A program made the position numbers and the translations under genes. 64,000 nucleotides of DNA from Phytoactinopolyspora limicola (GTDB lineage Bacteria; Actinomycetota; Actinomycetes; Jiangellales; Jiangellaceae). Location: positions 787,652 through 851,651 of the forward strand of contig NZ_JAAOEN010000001.1 in NCBI RefSeq assembly GCF_011320225.1, written 5' to 3'. Numbering within the stretch: position 1 is the first letter of the stretch; every line of letters starts with the position of its first letter. The notes under the pieces are model-generated. The model made no database searches. It was not told the DNA's origin and saw nothing but the letters and a program-made list of their open reading frames with translations. Positions 54,254-61,252 of the stretch are shown piece after piece.

Positions 54254-55678
54254 ATGCCGTCGGGAGGAGCGAACCAACCACCAGTGGTTGTGCGTCCTGA
54301 CGGCGGCTTCCACCCGGCTCCTCACCGGCCGAGGTGGCGCGACTGGCGGCCGGGCCGGATGACATTGGTAGTCCTCGGTGGGTGGGTGCTGGCGCTGGTG
54401 GCCGTGCGACTGCTCGGGTTACACGTCGTCGCCACCCGCGACGCAGACCTGAAGCTGCGGGCGATCCCCCTGTACGGCGACTGGCAATGGGAGATGACCT
54501 GGTGGCTGCTGGCGCCGGTGATGGTGGGTGTTCTGGTGGTCGCGGTGCTGCCGCGGATGTCGCGGACGTGGTCGTGGCCGGTGCTGGCGACAGCGACCGC
54601 CGGAGCTGGCGTGTTGTTGAGCCTGGCGCTGGCGGCCGCCGAGACCCATCCCGCGGTGTGGCGCGACATCGAGGTCACCTACGCCGGTCACGTCGGTCTC
54701 GTGGACGACGCAGGCGGGCCTGGTGCGTTCCTCGGCGGATACACCGAAAGCCAGCGGATCCCGTCGTACCCGGTGCACCTGCGCTCTCACCCGCCCGGCC
54801 TCATCCTGTTCTTCTGGTGGTCGGGCCAGGCCGGCCTATCCGGAGTGGTGTTCGAGAACGCGCTAGCCATGCTGGGTGCGGCCGCGGCGATCGTCGCCGT
54901 GCTGGTTATCGTGCGCGACGTGGCCGGCGAGTGCCGGGCCCGTGCCGCGGCGCCGTTCCTGGTGGTGGCGCCGGCCGCCGTATGGCACACCAACGCGGAC
55001 ATCGTCTTCGGTGGTGTGGCGCTGGCCGCGGTAGCCCTCCTCGTGGTGGCGACGGGAGCACGGGGCACCCGCACGGTGGTGTACACGGTGGCAGGTGGCC
55101 TGCTCGGTGGAGCGGCACTGATGGTGGCCTTCGGGCTTGTTTTGCTGGCTATTCCGATCGTAGTGCTCGCGGTGTGGCGCCGGCGGTGGTTGCCCGTGGC
55201 GGGTGGGGCCCTGATCGCCCTGCTCGTCGTCCTGCTGCCGCTGTTGTGGGGCTATTGGTGGCTGGACGGGCTGGCGGCGACGCGGGAGCGCTACTACGAC
55301 GGCGTGGCCAGTGTCCGCGGGTACTGGTACTTCCTGCTCGCCAACCCGATGGTGTTCGGTCTCGCGATCGGTCCCGCGGTGGTGGTGGCGCTGACGCGGC
55401 TACGAGACCGGCGGGTGTGGCTCGTTGTTGGCAGTGGGCTAGCGGTCGTGGCGGTGGCCAACCTGTCGGGCCTGTCGTCCGGTGAGACGGAGCGGATCTG
55501 GCAGCCGTTTATGCCGCTGGTGCTCGCCGCCGGTTGTGCGCTCGACCGCGGTGGCGGAACGGTCCGGGAGTCCGGAACGGTGCGGGAGTCCGGAACGGTG
55601 CGGGAGGTGCGGGCCTGGTTGGTGCTGCAACTGGCGGTGACGGTTGTGCTCGTGGCGGCGCTGCGAGTCCCATGGTGA
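54254..55678 (+). CDS. Polytopic membrane protein, GT-C glycosyltransferase-like
   Basis: A 474-residue protein with about ten to twelve helices. The first large outer loop contains R-S-HPPG (VHLRSHPPGLILFFWWSGQA), a motif found in GT-C polyprenyl-phosphate-dependent glycosyltransferases, with acidic residues ahead of it (WRDIEVTY). Near the end an 18-bp repeat encodes GTVRES three times. ATG 54254 has GAGGGG seven bases upstream. Together with the GT2 enzyme and the epimerase it probably builds an envelope glycan; no characterised homologue is recognised. Confidence 0.75.
   Translation: MPSGGANQPPVVVRPDGGFHPAPHRPRWRDWRPGRMTLVVLGGWVLALVAVRLLGLHVVATRDADLKLRAIPLYGDWQWEMTWWLLAPVMVGVLVVAVLPRMSRTWSWPVLATATAGAGVLLSLALAAAETHPAVWRDIEVTYAGHVGLVDDAGGPGAFLGGYTESQRIPSYPVHLRSHPPGLILFFWWSGQAGLSGVVFENALAMLGAAAAIVAVLVIVRDVAGECRARAAAPFLVVAPAAVWHTNADIVFGGVALAAVALLVVATGARGTRTVVYTVAGGLLGGAALMVAFGLVLLAIPIVVLAVWRRRWLPVAGGALIALLVVLLPLLWGYWWLDGLAATRERYYDGVASVRGYWYFLLANPMVFGLAIGPAVVVALTRLRDRRVWLVVGSGLAVVAVANLSGLSSGETERIWQPFMPLVLAAGCALDRGGGTVRESGTVRESGTVREVRAWLVLQLAVTVVLVAALRVPW
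55556..55606 (+). repeat. 18-bp tandem repeat inside the GT-C-like gene
   Basis: GGAACGGTSCGGGAGTCC (S = C or G) occurs at 55556 and 55574 and partially at 55592, encoding three GTVRES/V units. In-frame, so copy number can change without disruption. Confidence 0.8.
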
Positions 55679-55742
55679 CCTCCCATGATCATGAACACTT
55701 TGCCGTGCCATAGCACGGCAAAGTGTTCATGATCATGGGAGG
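55679..55742. repeat. 30-bp perfect inverted repeat with TGATCATG ends
   Basis: Arms 55679-55708 and 55713-55742 are perfectly complementary around CATA; the left arm contains CCATGATCATGAACAC. It starts at the stop of the membrane-protein gene and could terminate transcription before the epimerase gene. Confidence 0.85.
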
Positions 55743-55768
55743 GAGGTGGATAGGAGGACGGTGGAGCG

Positions 55769-56806
55769 ATGCGCGTGTTGGTGACCGGTGGGGCGGGGTT
55801 CATCGGTGGTCACGTGGTGGAACAGTTGGTTGCGAATGGCGCCGACGTGGTCGTCGTTGATTCGCTGACCGCGCACAACGGACCGCCGGATTACCTACCG
55901 CCCGCGGCTGAGCTTCGAGTGGCCGATCTCACCGACGAGCGGGCCGTCCAACAAGCCGTGGATGGCGTCGACGCGGTGTGCCATCAGGCCGCGCGGGTGG
56001 GTTTGGGTGTGGACTTCGACGACGTCACCGGGTACGTCCGCGACAACGACGCCGGGACCGCGACGCTGCTGCGGGCGTTGTGGCGGCGCTCGTTCACCGG
56101 GCGGATCGTCGTCGCTTCGTCGATGGTGGTGTACGGGGAGGGGCGATACCGGTGTGCCAGCCACGGGATGGCCCAAGCCCAGCCGCGAACAGTCGAAGAT
56201 CTGGGCGCTGGTCGCTTCGAGCCGCGATGTCGACGATGTCATTCTGTGCTCGCCTGGACCCAGGTGGACGAAGACGTCCCACTCGACCCGCGCAACGTGT
56301 ACGCGGCGACCAAGGTGCATACCGAACACCTCGCGTTTCTCTACGGCCGGGAGACCGGTGCACCAGTGTGTGCCCTGCGGTACCACAACGTGTACGGCCC
56401 GCGGATGCCCCGCGACACCCCCTATGCCGGGGTGGCGAGCATCTTCCGTAGCGCCTACGAGGCCGGCCTGGCACCGCGTGTGTTCGAGGACGGCGGCCAG
56501 ATGCGTGACTTCGTCCATGTCCACGATGTGGCCCGGGCCAACCTGGCTGCTCTTGAATCGTCGTGGGTGGGAGCATGCAACGTCGCCAGTGGCGAACCGC
56601 ACAGTGTGCTCGAGATGGCCGCCGCCCTAGGCGCCGGGTTCCGTGGGCCCGTTCCCGCCCCCGTCGTCACTGGCGAGTTCCGGCTCGGCGACGTCCGGCA
56701 CGTCGTCGCGGCGCCCGACCGTGCCGCCCAGGCACTCGGATTCCGCGCCGAAGTGTCGTTCGGCGAGGGAATGGCGGCGTTCGCCCATGCTCCCCTTCGT
56801 GCCTAG
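55769..56806 (+). CDS. NAD-dependent epimerase/dehydratase with zinc-ribbon-like insert
   Basis: A 345-residue extended SDR. The NAD loop VLVTGGAGFIGGHVVEQL is at residues 3-20, SSMVVYGEG follows, and the catalytic Y-x-x-x-K is in NVYAATKVHTEH; YHNVYGPRMPRDTPYAGVAS and FEDGGQMRDFVHVHDVARAN are typical of nucleotide-sugar epimerases. Between the serine strand and the Y-x-x-x-K lies an insert with C129-x2-H132 and C154-x2-C157 that could bind zinc. AGGAGG lies upstream of the ATG. It closes the glycosyl cluster and probably supplies its nucleotide sugar. Confidence 0.88.
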   Translation: MRVLVTGGAGFIGGHVVEQLVANGADVVVVDSLTAHNGPPDYLPPAAELRVADLTDERAVQQAVDGVDAVCHQAARVGLGVDFDDVTGYVRDNDAGTATLLRALWRRSFTGRIVVASSMVVYGEGRYRCASHGMAQAQPRTVEDLGAGRFEPRCRRCHSVLAWTQVDEDVPLDPRNVYAATKVHTEHLAFLYGRETGAPVCALRYHNVYGPRMPRDTPYAGVASIFRSAYEAGLAPRVFEDGGQMRDFVHVHDVARANLAALESSWVGACNVASGEPHSVLEMAAALGAGFRGPVPAPVVTGEFRLGDVRHVVAAPDRAAQALGFRAEVSFGEGMAAFAHAPLRA

Positions 56807-57317
56807 CACCCCGTTCTCGTGTGCTCAGCACCCCGCCGTTGTCACCTGATCTCCGTTTTGACGCCTGATCGCTCTTGTGACGACGATCAGGTGCGTGTGC
56901 GCGGCGCACGTCGCTGGTCGACTCGCTGTAGCGTCGTCCGATCGCGTCTCACGATGTGAGCGAAAAACGATCAGGTGCACAAACCGGCACGGCAGGCGCG
57001 TTTATGCATCTGATCGGGCGTACACCTCGATCGGGCGTACACCTCGATCGGGCGGCCACTGTGTCGGGCGGCCACTGTGTCGGGCGGCCACTGTGTCGGG
57101 CGGCCACTCTGTCCGGCGACCACTTGCAGTGTCCACATGGCGGAGACGATCAGGTGCTCCAGATGCCGGGGTAGGGTGCCGCCGGGGGTAGGGTCGGGGG
57201 CCCAGCGGCGCATCTGATCGCCCGGCGCATGTATCCGACTACGCCGCGTACCACCGTCACCGGATACTTTCGCAGTTCGTAAGCATCAGCGTCGCGCCGC
57301 CGTGTTTCGATCGGAAC
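56807..57317. other. 511-base intergenic region rich in GATCAGGTGC motifs
   Basis: No gene is supported. CGATCAGGTGC occurs at 56884, 56968 and 57147; the inverse variant GCATCTGATCG at 57006 and 57210; and related CACCTGATC and CGCCTGATC at 56843 and 56862. A 16/17-bp tandem array lies in the middle. A -10-like TACTTT (57265-57270) precedes the DoxX gene. Confidence 0.6.
57014..57127. repeat. Tandem array: two 17-bp units then four to five 16-bp units
   Basis: TCGGGCGTACACCTCGA is repeated exactly at 57014 and 57031, then TCGGGCGGCCACTGTG at 57048, 57064 and 57080, once with one change at 57096 and degenerately at 57112. The two unit types share their first seven bases. Confidence 0.9.
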
Positions 57318-57854
57318 ATGACGGCGGACAGCCCTCCCCAGGCAACCGGCCCCGGCCGGGTCCATTCCGCCTGGCTACTAGCGCTGGCCCGGGTGGGCGT
57401 CGCTCTGATGTGGATCGACAACACGTCGTGGAAGCAGCCGCCGGACTTCGGCGAAGGCGACCCGCCTCGGATGCTCTATCGCTGGACTCTGATGGGCGTC
57501 GAGCACGAGGTTCTCCGGCCGTACGCATGGTTCGTCGAGACCGTGGTCCTGCCGAACTTCACGGTGTTCGGCTGGTTGGTGTTGATCGTGGAGGCGTCGC
57601 TGGGCGCATTCCTGCTCGTCGGACTGTTCACCCGGGCCTTTGCGCTGGTCGGTTTGGGGCAGAGTGTCGCGATCGCGTTGTCGACCCTCAACGCTCCGCA
57701 CGAGTGGTATTGGGCGTATCTGCTGATGTTCCTCGTGCACCTGATGCTCTTCGCCACCGCGGCGGGACGGTACGGCGGACTGGACGGCGTACTGCGGCCG
57801 TACTGGCGGCGTTGTGACGGACGGCTCGCCCGTGTGCTGATGAGGGTGTCATGA
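57318..57854 (+). CDS. DoxX-like membrane protein
   Basis: A 178-residue protein with four helices. WLLALARVGVALMWIDNTSW starts helix 1, and VEASLGAFLLVGLFTRAFAL then GLGQSVAIALSTL form the DoxX-type E-x-x-x-G-x-x-L-x-x-G-x-x-x-R-x core. DoxX proteins are small quinol-oxidase or thiosulfate-quinone-related subunits, or of unknown role. It is first of five overlapping or closely spaced genes (57318-61214). The ribosome site is weak. The acidic/aromatic loop GEGDPPRMLYRW is unusual for the family. Confidence 0.72.
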   Translation: MTADSPPQATGPGRVHSAWLLALARVGVALMWIDNTSWKQPPDFGEGDPPRMLYRWTLMGVEHEVLRPYAWFVETVVLPNFTVFGWLVLIVEASLGAFLLVGLFTRAFALVGLGQSVAIALSTLNAPHEWYWAYLLMFLVHLMLFATAAGRYGGLDGVLRPYWRRCDGRLARVLMRVS

Positions 57855-58228
57855 GCGCCGCCGGACGTATCGACCGGGCCGTTCTCGGCATCGGCGTGGC
57901 GTCGCTGGCCAGCGTCGTGTTCGTCGTCGAAGACCTGGGTGACTTCCGGTTCATGCGGGTGGGCGGTGGATCGCTGTTGGTCGCGATCGGCCTTGGGTTG
58001 CTCGTCATCGTGGCCGGATGGCTGGGGAACGTGGTGCTCGCGGGTGTGGCCGGCGCCGGGTTCCTGCTGGCCGCGCTGATCCAGCTGATCTCGACGGCCA
58101 CGGGCAACGACTGGCTGGGTGCGAATTTGAGCACGATGTCGTTCTGGCTCGGGCTAGGCGCCGGCCTTCTCGTATGCACAACGACGGCTCTTCTTGCACC
58201 GCACATGACGACGGAAGGACATCGATGA
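57851..58228 (+). CDS. Small membrane protein of the DoxX/radical-SAM operon
   Basis: A 125-residue protein with about four helices and short loops (VGGGSLLVAIGLGLLVIVAG is helix 2). It overlaps the DoxX-like gene by four bases (ATGA) and the next gene by four, so it is fully within the operon. Its GNDWLGANLSTMSFWLGLGA segment is a recognisable conserved-looking loop but I know no family for it. Possibly a partner subunit of the DoxX-like protein. Confidence 0.65.
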   Translation: MSAAGRIDRAVLGIGVASLASVVFVVEDLGDFRFMRVGGGSLLVAIGLGLLVIVAGWLGNVVLAGVAGAGFLLAALIQLISTATGNDWLGANLSTMSFWLGLGAGLLVCTTTALLAPHMTTEGHR

Positions 58229-59367
58229 CATTCAGCGACACTGAACTCGACCAGCGTCTGACGCCCGTACTGGACGCCGCCCGGACCGCCGCGTCCGAAG
58301 TGGATTCCGCAGCCCGATTTCCGGACGAGGCAGTGAGCGCCCTACGTGAGTCCGGGCTGTTCGGCCTGACGTTGACCACCGACCACGGTGGTCTGGGCGG
58401 TGGGCCGGATGAGCTCGTCTACGTGCTGGACCGGCTGGCGGGAGTCTGTGGTTCGACGGCCATGGTCTACCTGATGCATGTCAGCGCCGCCATGACGGTG
58501 GCCGCTGCCCCACCGCCGGGCCAGGCAAAGCTCGTTCAGCAGTTGGCCGACGGCACCCAACTCGGCACTCTGGCTTTCTCCGAACCGGGGTCACGTTCAC
58601 ATTTCTGGGCGCCGACGTCGAGAGCGGCCCTGGCAGACGGGCAGGTCCGGCTGTCGGCCCGCAAGAGTTTCGTCACCTCGGCCGGGTATGCCGACCTGTA
58701 CGTGGTCTCCACGCTGGGCACCGGAGATGACGCCGCCGCGGTCGATCTCTACGCGGTGCCCGCGGAGCGGCCCGGCGTCTCCGTCGCGGCGCCGTGGCAG
58801 GGTATGGGGTTGCGCGGCAACGCGTCGTCACCCATGACCTTCGAGTTGGACGTGGCGGAGCCGGACCGGATCGGGCCAGCCGGCGGTGGCTTCCAACTGA
58901 TGCTGGAGGCGGTGCTGCCGTGGTTCAATCTCGGCAACGCGGCGGTGTCGGTGGGGTTGTCGCAGGCGGCCGTCGACGCCGCGGTGAGTCACGCGTCGGG
59001 CGCGCGGCTGGAACATCTCGGCGAATCGCTGGCGCAGCTGCCAACCATCCGGGCGCAGCTGTCGAGAATCTCGCTCGAGCTGGCCGCCACACGCTCCTAT
59101 CTCGGCACCGCCGCTCGGAGCGTTGCCACCCCGGACGACACCACCACCCTCCATGTTCTGGGGGTGAAGGCGCTGGCCAACGACGCCGCTCTGCGGATCA
59201 CCGATGCGGCCATGCGGGTCTGCGGTGGCGCGGCGTTCTCCAGCCGGCTGCAGCTGGACAGGTTCTTCCGGGACGCCCGGGCCGGGCATGTCATGGCCCC
59301 AACTGCCGACGTCTTGTACGACCTGCACGGCAAGGCCATCACCGGGCTGCCGTTGTTCGCTGGTTAG
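58225..59367 (+). CDS. Acyl-CoA dehydrogenase-like flavoprotein
   Basis: A 380-residue protein with the ACAD fold. GLFGLTLTTDHGGLGGGPDE, TLAFSEPGSRSHFWAPTSRA, SARKSFVTSAGYADLYVV and RVCGGAAFSSRLQLDRFFRD are the matching segments. The region that would carry the catalytic Glu of true dehydrogenases reads RDARAGHVMAPTADVLYDL and lacks it, as in the group D flavin monooxygenases (DszC, HsaA-type). It is therefore more likely an oxygenase or a hydroxylase than a beta-oxidation enzyme. ATG overlaps the upstream gene; GGAAGG precedes it. Confidence 0.82.
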   Translation: MTFSDTELDQRLTPVLDAARTAASEVDSAARFPDEAVSALRESGLFGLTLTTDHGGLGGGPDELVYVLDRLAGVCGSTAMVYLMHVSAAMTVAAAPPPGQAKLVQQLADGTQLGTLAFSEPGSRSHFWAPTSRAALADGQVRLSARKSFVTSAGYADLYVVSTLGTGDDAAAVDLYAVPAERPGVSVAAPWQGMGLRGNASSPMTFELDVAEPDRIGPAGGGFQLMLEAVLPWFNLGNAAVSVGLSQAAVDAAVSHASGARLEHLGESLAQLPTIRAQLSRISLELAATRSYLGTAARSVATPDDTTTLHVLGVKALANDAALRITDAAMRVCGGAAFSSRLQLDRFFRDARAGHVMAPTADVLYDLHGKAITGLPLFAG

Positions 59368-59382
59368 AGAGGTGGATCGACG

Positions 59383-60198
59383 ATGACCAAACCGCTACTT
59401 GTCGGAGCCGTCGCCTACACACCCAACGTCGTACCGATCTGGGAAGGTATCCGTGACTACTTCGCCGACGGCCCGGTGGAGATGGATTTCGTGTTGTTCT
59501 CCAACTATGGCCGGCAGGTCGACGCGCTGCTCGACGGTACTGTCGACGTGGCGTGGAACACGAACCTTGCCTGGGTCCGCACCGTGCTGCGTACGCAGGG
59601 ACGATGTCAGGCGTTGGCGATGCGCGACGTCGACCTGACGTTCCAGACGGTGTTCGCCGCGCGGGCCGGGAGTGGCTTCACCGACCTCGGTGACCTGCGC
59701 GGCCGAACGGTCGCCCTGGGCTCGCGGGACTCCGCTCAGGCCGCCATCCTCCCGGTCAAGTACCTGCGGGCGGCCGGACTACGAGACGGCGACGTCACGC
59801 TGGTGCGCGTCGACTCCGACTTGGGTAAACACGGAGACACCGGACGTAGCGAACTGGACGCGATCCGACTCGTGTTGGACGAGCAGGCGGATGCCGTGGC
59901 GCTGGGCGTCAATACCTGGGAGGTGATCGGTAGAGACGAGCTTATGCCGGACGCGCTGAGCGAGTTCTGGCGGTCTCCGGAGTATTGCCACTGCAACTTC
60001 ACCGCGCTCGACACACTGCCCGACGCCATCCGTCAGCCGTGGGTCGAACATCTGCTGGCGATGTCGTGGGACGACCCGGAACAGCGGCGGATCATGGAGC
60101 TGGAAGGGCTGCGGCGACGCTGGGTGCTCCCGGAACTCACCGGCTACGAATCACTGTTCGCGGCGGTCGAAGAGCAGCAGATCCCAGCGTATTGGTAG
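59383..60198 (+). CDS. PhnD/SsuA-like binding-fold protein without signal peptide
   Basis: A 271-residue type II periplasmic-binding-fold protein. KPLLVGAVAYTPNVVPIWEG starts the first lobe; DALLDGTVDVAWNTNLAWVR and DLRGRTVALGSRDSAQAAIL are typical of PhnD/SsuA/THI5-like members. It has no signal peptide or lipobox, so it should be cytosolic. Cytosolic proteins of this fold include enzymes such as MqnA/MqnD and the pyrimidine synthase THI5, so it may be an enzyme rather than a transport component. A CHC pair occurs in YCHCNF. No ABC permease or ATPase is in the operon. Confidence 0.8.
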   Translation: MTKPLLVGAVAYTPNVVPIWEGIRDYFADGPVEMDFVLFSNYGRQVDALLDGTVDVAWNTNLAWVRTVLRTQGRCQALAMRDVDLTFQTVFAARAGSGFTDLGDLRGRTVALGSRDSAQAAILPVKYLRAAGLRDGDVTLVRVDSDLGKHGDTGRSELDAIRLVLDEQADAVALGVNTWEVIGRDELMPDALSEFWRSPEYCHCNFTALDTLPDAIRQPWVEHLLAMSWDDPEQRRIMELEGLRRRWVLPELTGYESLFAAVEEQQIPAYW

Positions 60199-60209
60199 CG
60201 GGTGGGTCT

Positions 60210-61214
60210 ATGAGTCGTCACATCGTCTTGGACTTGGTAGAGCGGATCGGCACATTAGCCGCGGGTGATCAAGTCGAGGTACCGATCTCGGCGGGAGACG
60301 CCGACGTGGTCGCACGCTGGTGCGAGCGGGCAGGGCACCAGCTGGTCTCGATCGAAGGAGATCGCGCCGTGGTCCGACGGGGGCCGCTTCCCGGCGAAGC
60401 CACCGTGCGCGCGGCCGTTCCCGCCGACCGCTGGCCGGGGACCAGGCTGTGGATCTACACCAACTTCGACTGCAACCTGGCGTGTGACTACTGCTGTGCG
60501 CGGTCGTCACCGCAGGCTCCCCGGCGAGAGCTCGGCTCGGACCGGATCCGGCGACTGGTTGCCGAAGGGGCTCGGCACGGTGTCACCGAGGTATTCCTGA
60601 CCGGTGGTGAGCCGTTCCTGTTGCTCGACCTCGACGAGATCGTGCGCCGTTGTGTGGAGTGGGTTCCGACGACGGTCCTGACCAACGGAATGCTGTTCAA
60701 GGGCCGCCGGCTGCGGATGCTGCGGAACATGCCTCGGGCCGGGTTCGCGCTGCAAATCAGTCTCGATTCGGCCAGTGCCGCACTGCACGATCTACACCGC
60801 GGCGACGGCAGTTGGCGGCGTGCTCTGGCCGGTATCCGGACCGCGCTGGAGGAGGGGTTCCGGGTCCGGGTGGCAGCGACCGTTGCTGGCGGCGAGGCCG
60901 GTGCCGAGGAGGTCGCCGCGTTTCACGAGTTGCTGGACGGCCTGGGCATCGACCGATCCGACCAGTTGATCCGGCCGATCGCACAACGCGGGTTCGCCGA
61001 CGACGGGGTGATGCTCACCGTCGAGTCGTTGATCCCGGAAGTGACGGTGACCGCTGACGGCGTGTACTGGCATCCCGTTGCCGCCAACCACGACGATCAG
61101 CTGGTTACTAGGGAGCTGTTCCCGCTCGACCAAGCCATTGACGAGGTCCGACGCCGTTTCGTGCAATACCGGCGCGAAGCCGATACCGCGGCGCGGCGTT
61201 TCACCTGCGCGTGA
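60210..61214 (+). CDS. Radical SAM protein with TusA-like N-terminal domain
   Basis: A 334-residue protein. Residues 1-65 resemble the second half of TusA/SirA sulfur carriers (GDQVEVPISAGDADVVARWC, then GHQLVSIEGDRAVVRRG), but the carrier's C-P-x-P motif is missing. The radical SAM domain follows with Cys88-x3-Cys92-x2-Cys95 in NFDCNLACDYCC, the GGE motif in FLTGGEPFLLL and ISLDSA. No SPASM cluster is present. Its role may be a carbon-sulfur or carbon-carbon rearrangement with the neighbouring proteins. ATG 60210 has a poor ribosome site, 11 bases after the binding-fold gene. Confidence 0.85.
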   Translation: MSRHIVLDLVERIGTLAAGDQVEVPISAGDADVVARWCERAGHQLVSIEGDRAVVRRGPLPGEATVRAAVPADRWPGTRLWIYTNFDCNLACDYCCARSSPQAPRRELGSDRIRRLVAEGARHGVTEVFLTGGEPFLLLDLDEIVRRCVEWVPTTVLTNGMLFKGRRLRMLRNMPRAGFALQISLDSASAALHDLHRGDGSWRRALAGIRTALEEGFRVRVAATVAGGEAGAEEVAAFHELLDGLGIDRSDQLIRPIAQRGFADDGVMLTVESLIPEVTVTADGVYWHPVAANHDDQLVTRELFPLDQAIDEVRRRFVQYRREADTAARRFTCA

Positions 61215-61238
61215 AACCGGGCGAGCGTTTCACCTGCG
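61196..61238. repeat. Duplicated 14-mer with hairpin at the end of the radical SAM gene
   Basis: GCGTTTCACCTGCG occurs at 61196 and 61225; GTTTCAC (61198-61204) pairs with GTGAAAC (61211-61217), which contains the stop codon. May act as a terminator. Confidence 0.5.
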
Positions 61239-61252
61239 GGTAGGAGCCGCGG

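Noticed and set aside
57014-57127. Possible CRISPR array
   Set aside because: Units are head-to-tail with no spacers and are only 16-17 bases; no cas gene is present.
58225-59367. Ordinary acyl-CoA dehydrogenase of beta-oxidation
   Set aside because: The catalytic Glu region is not conserved and the neighbours are not fatty-acid genes; a flavin monooxygenase-like role fits better.
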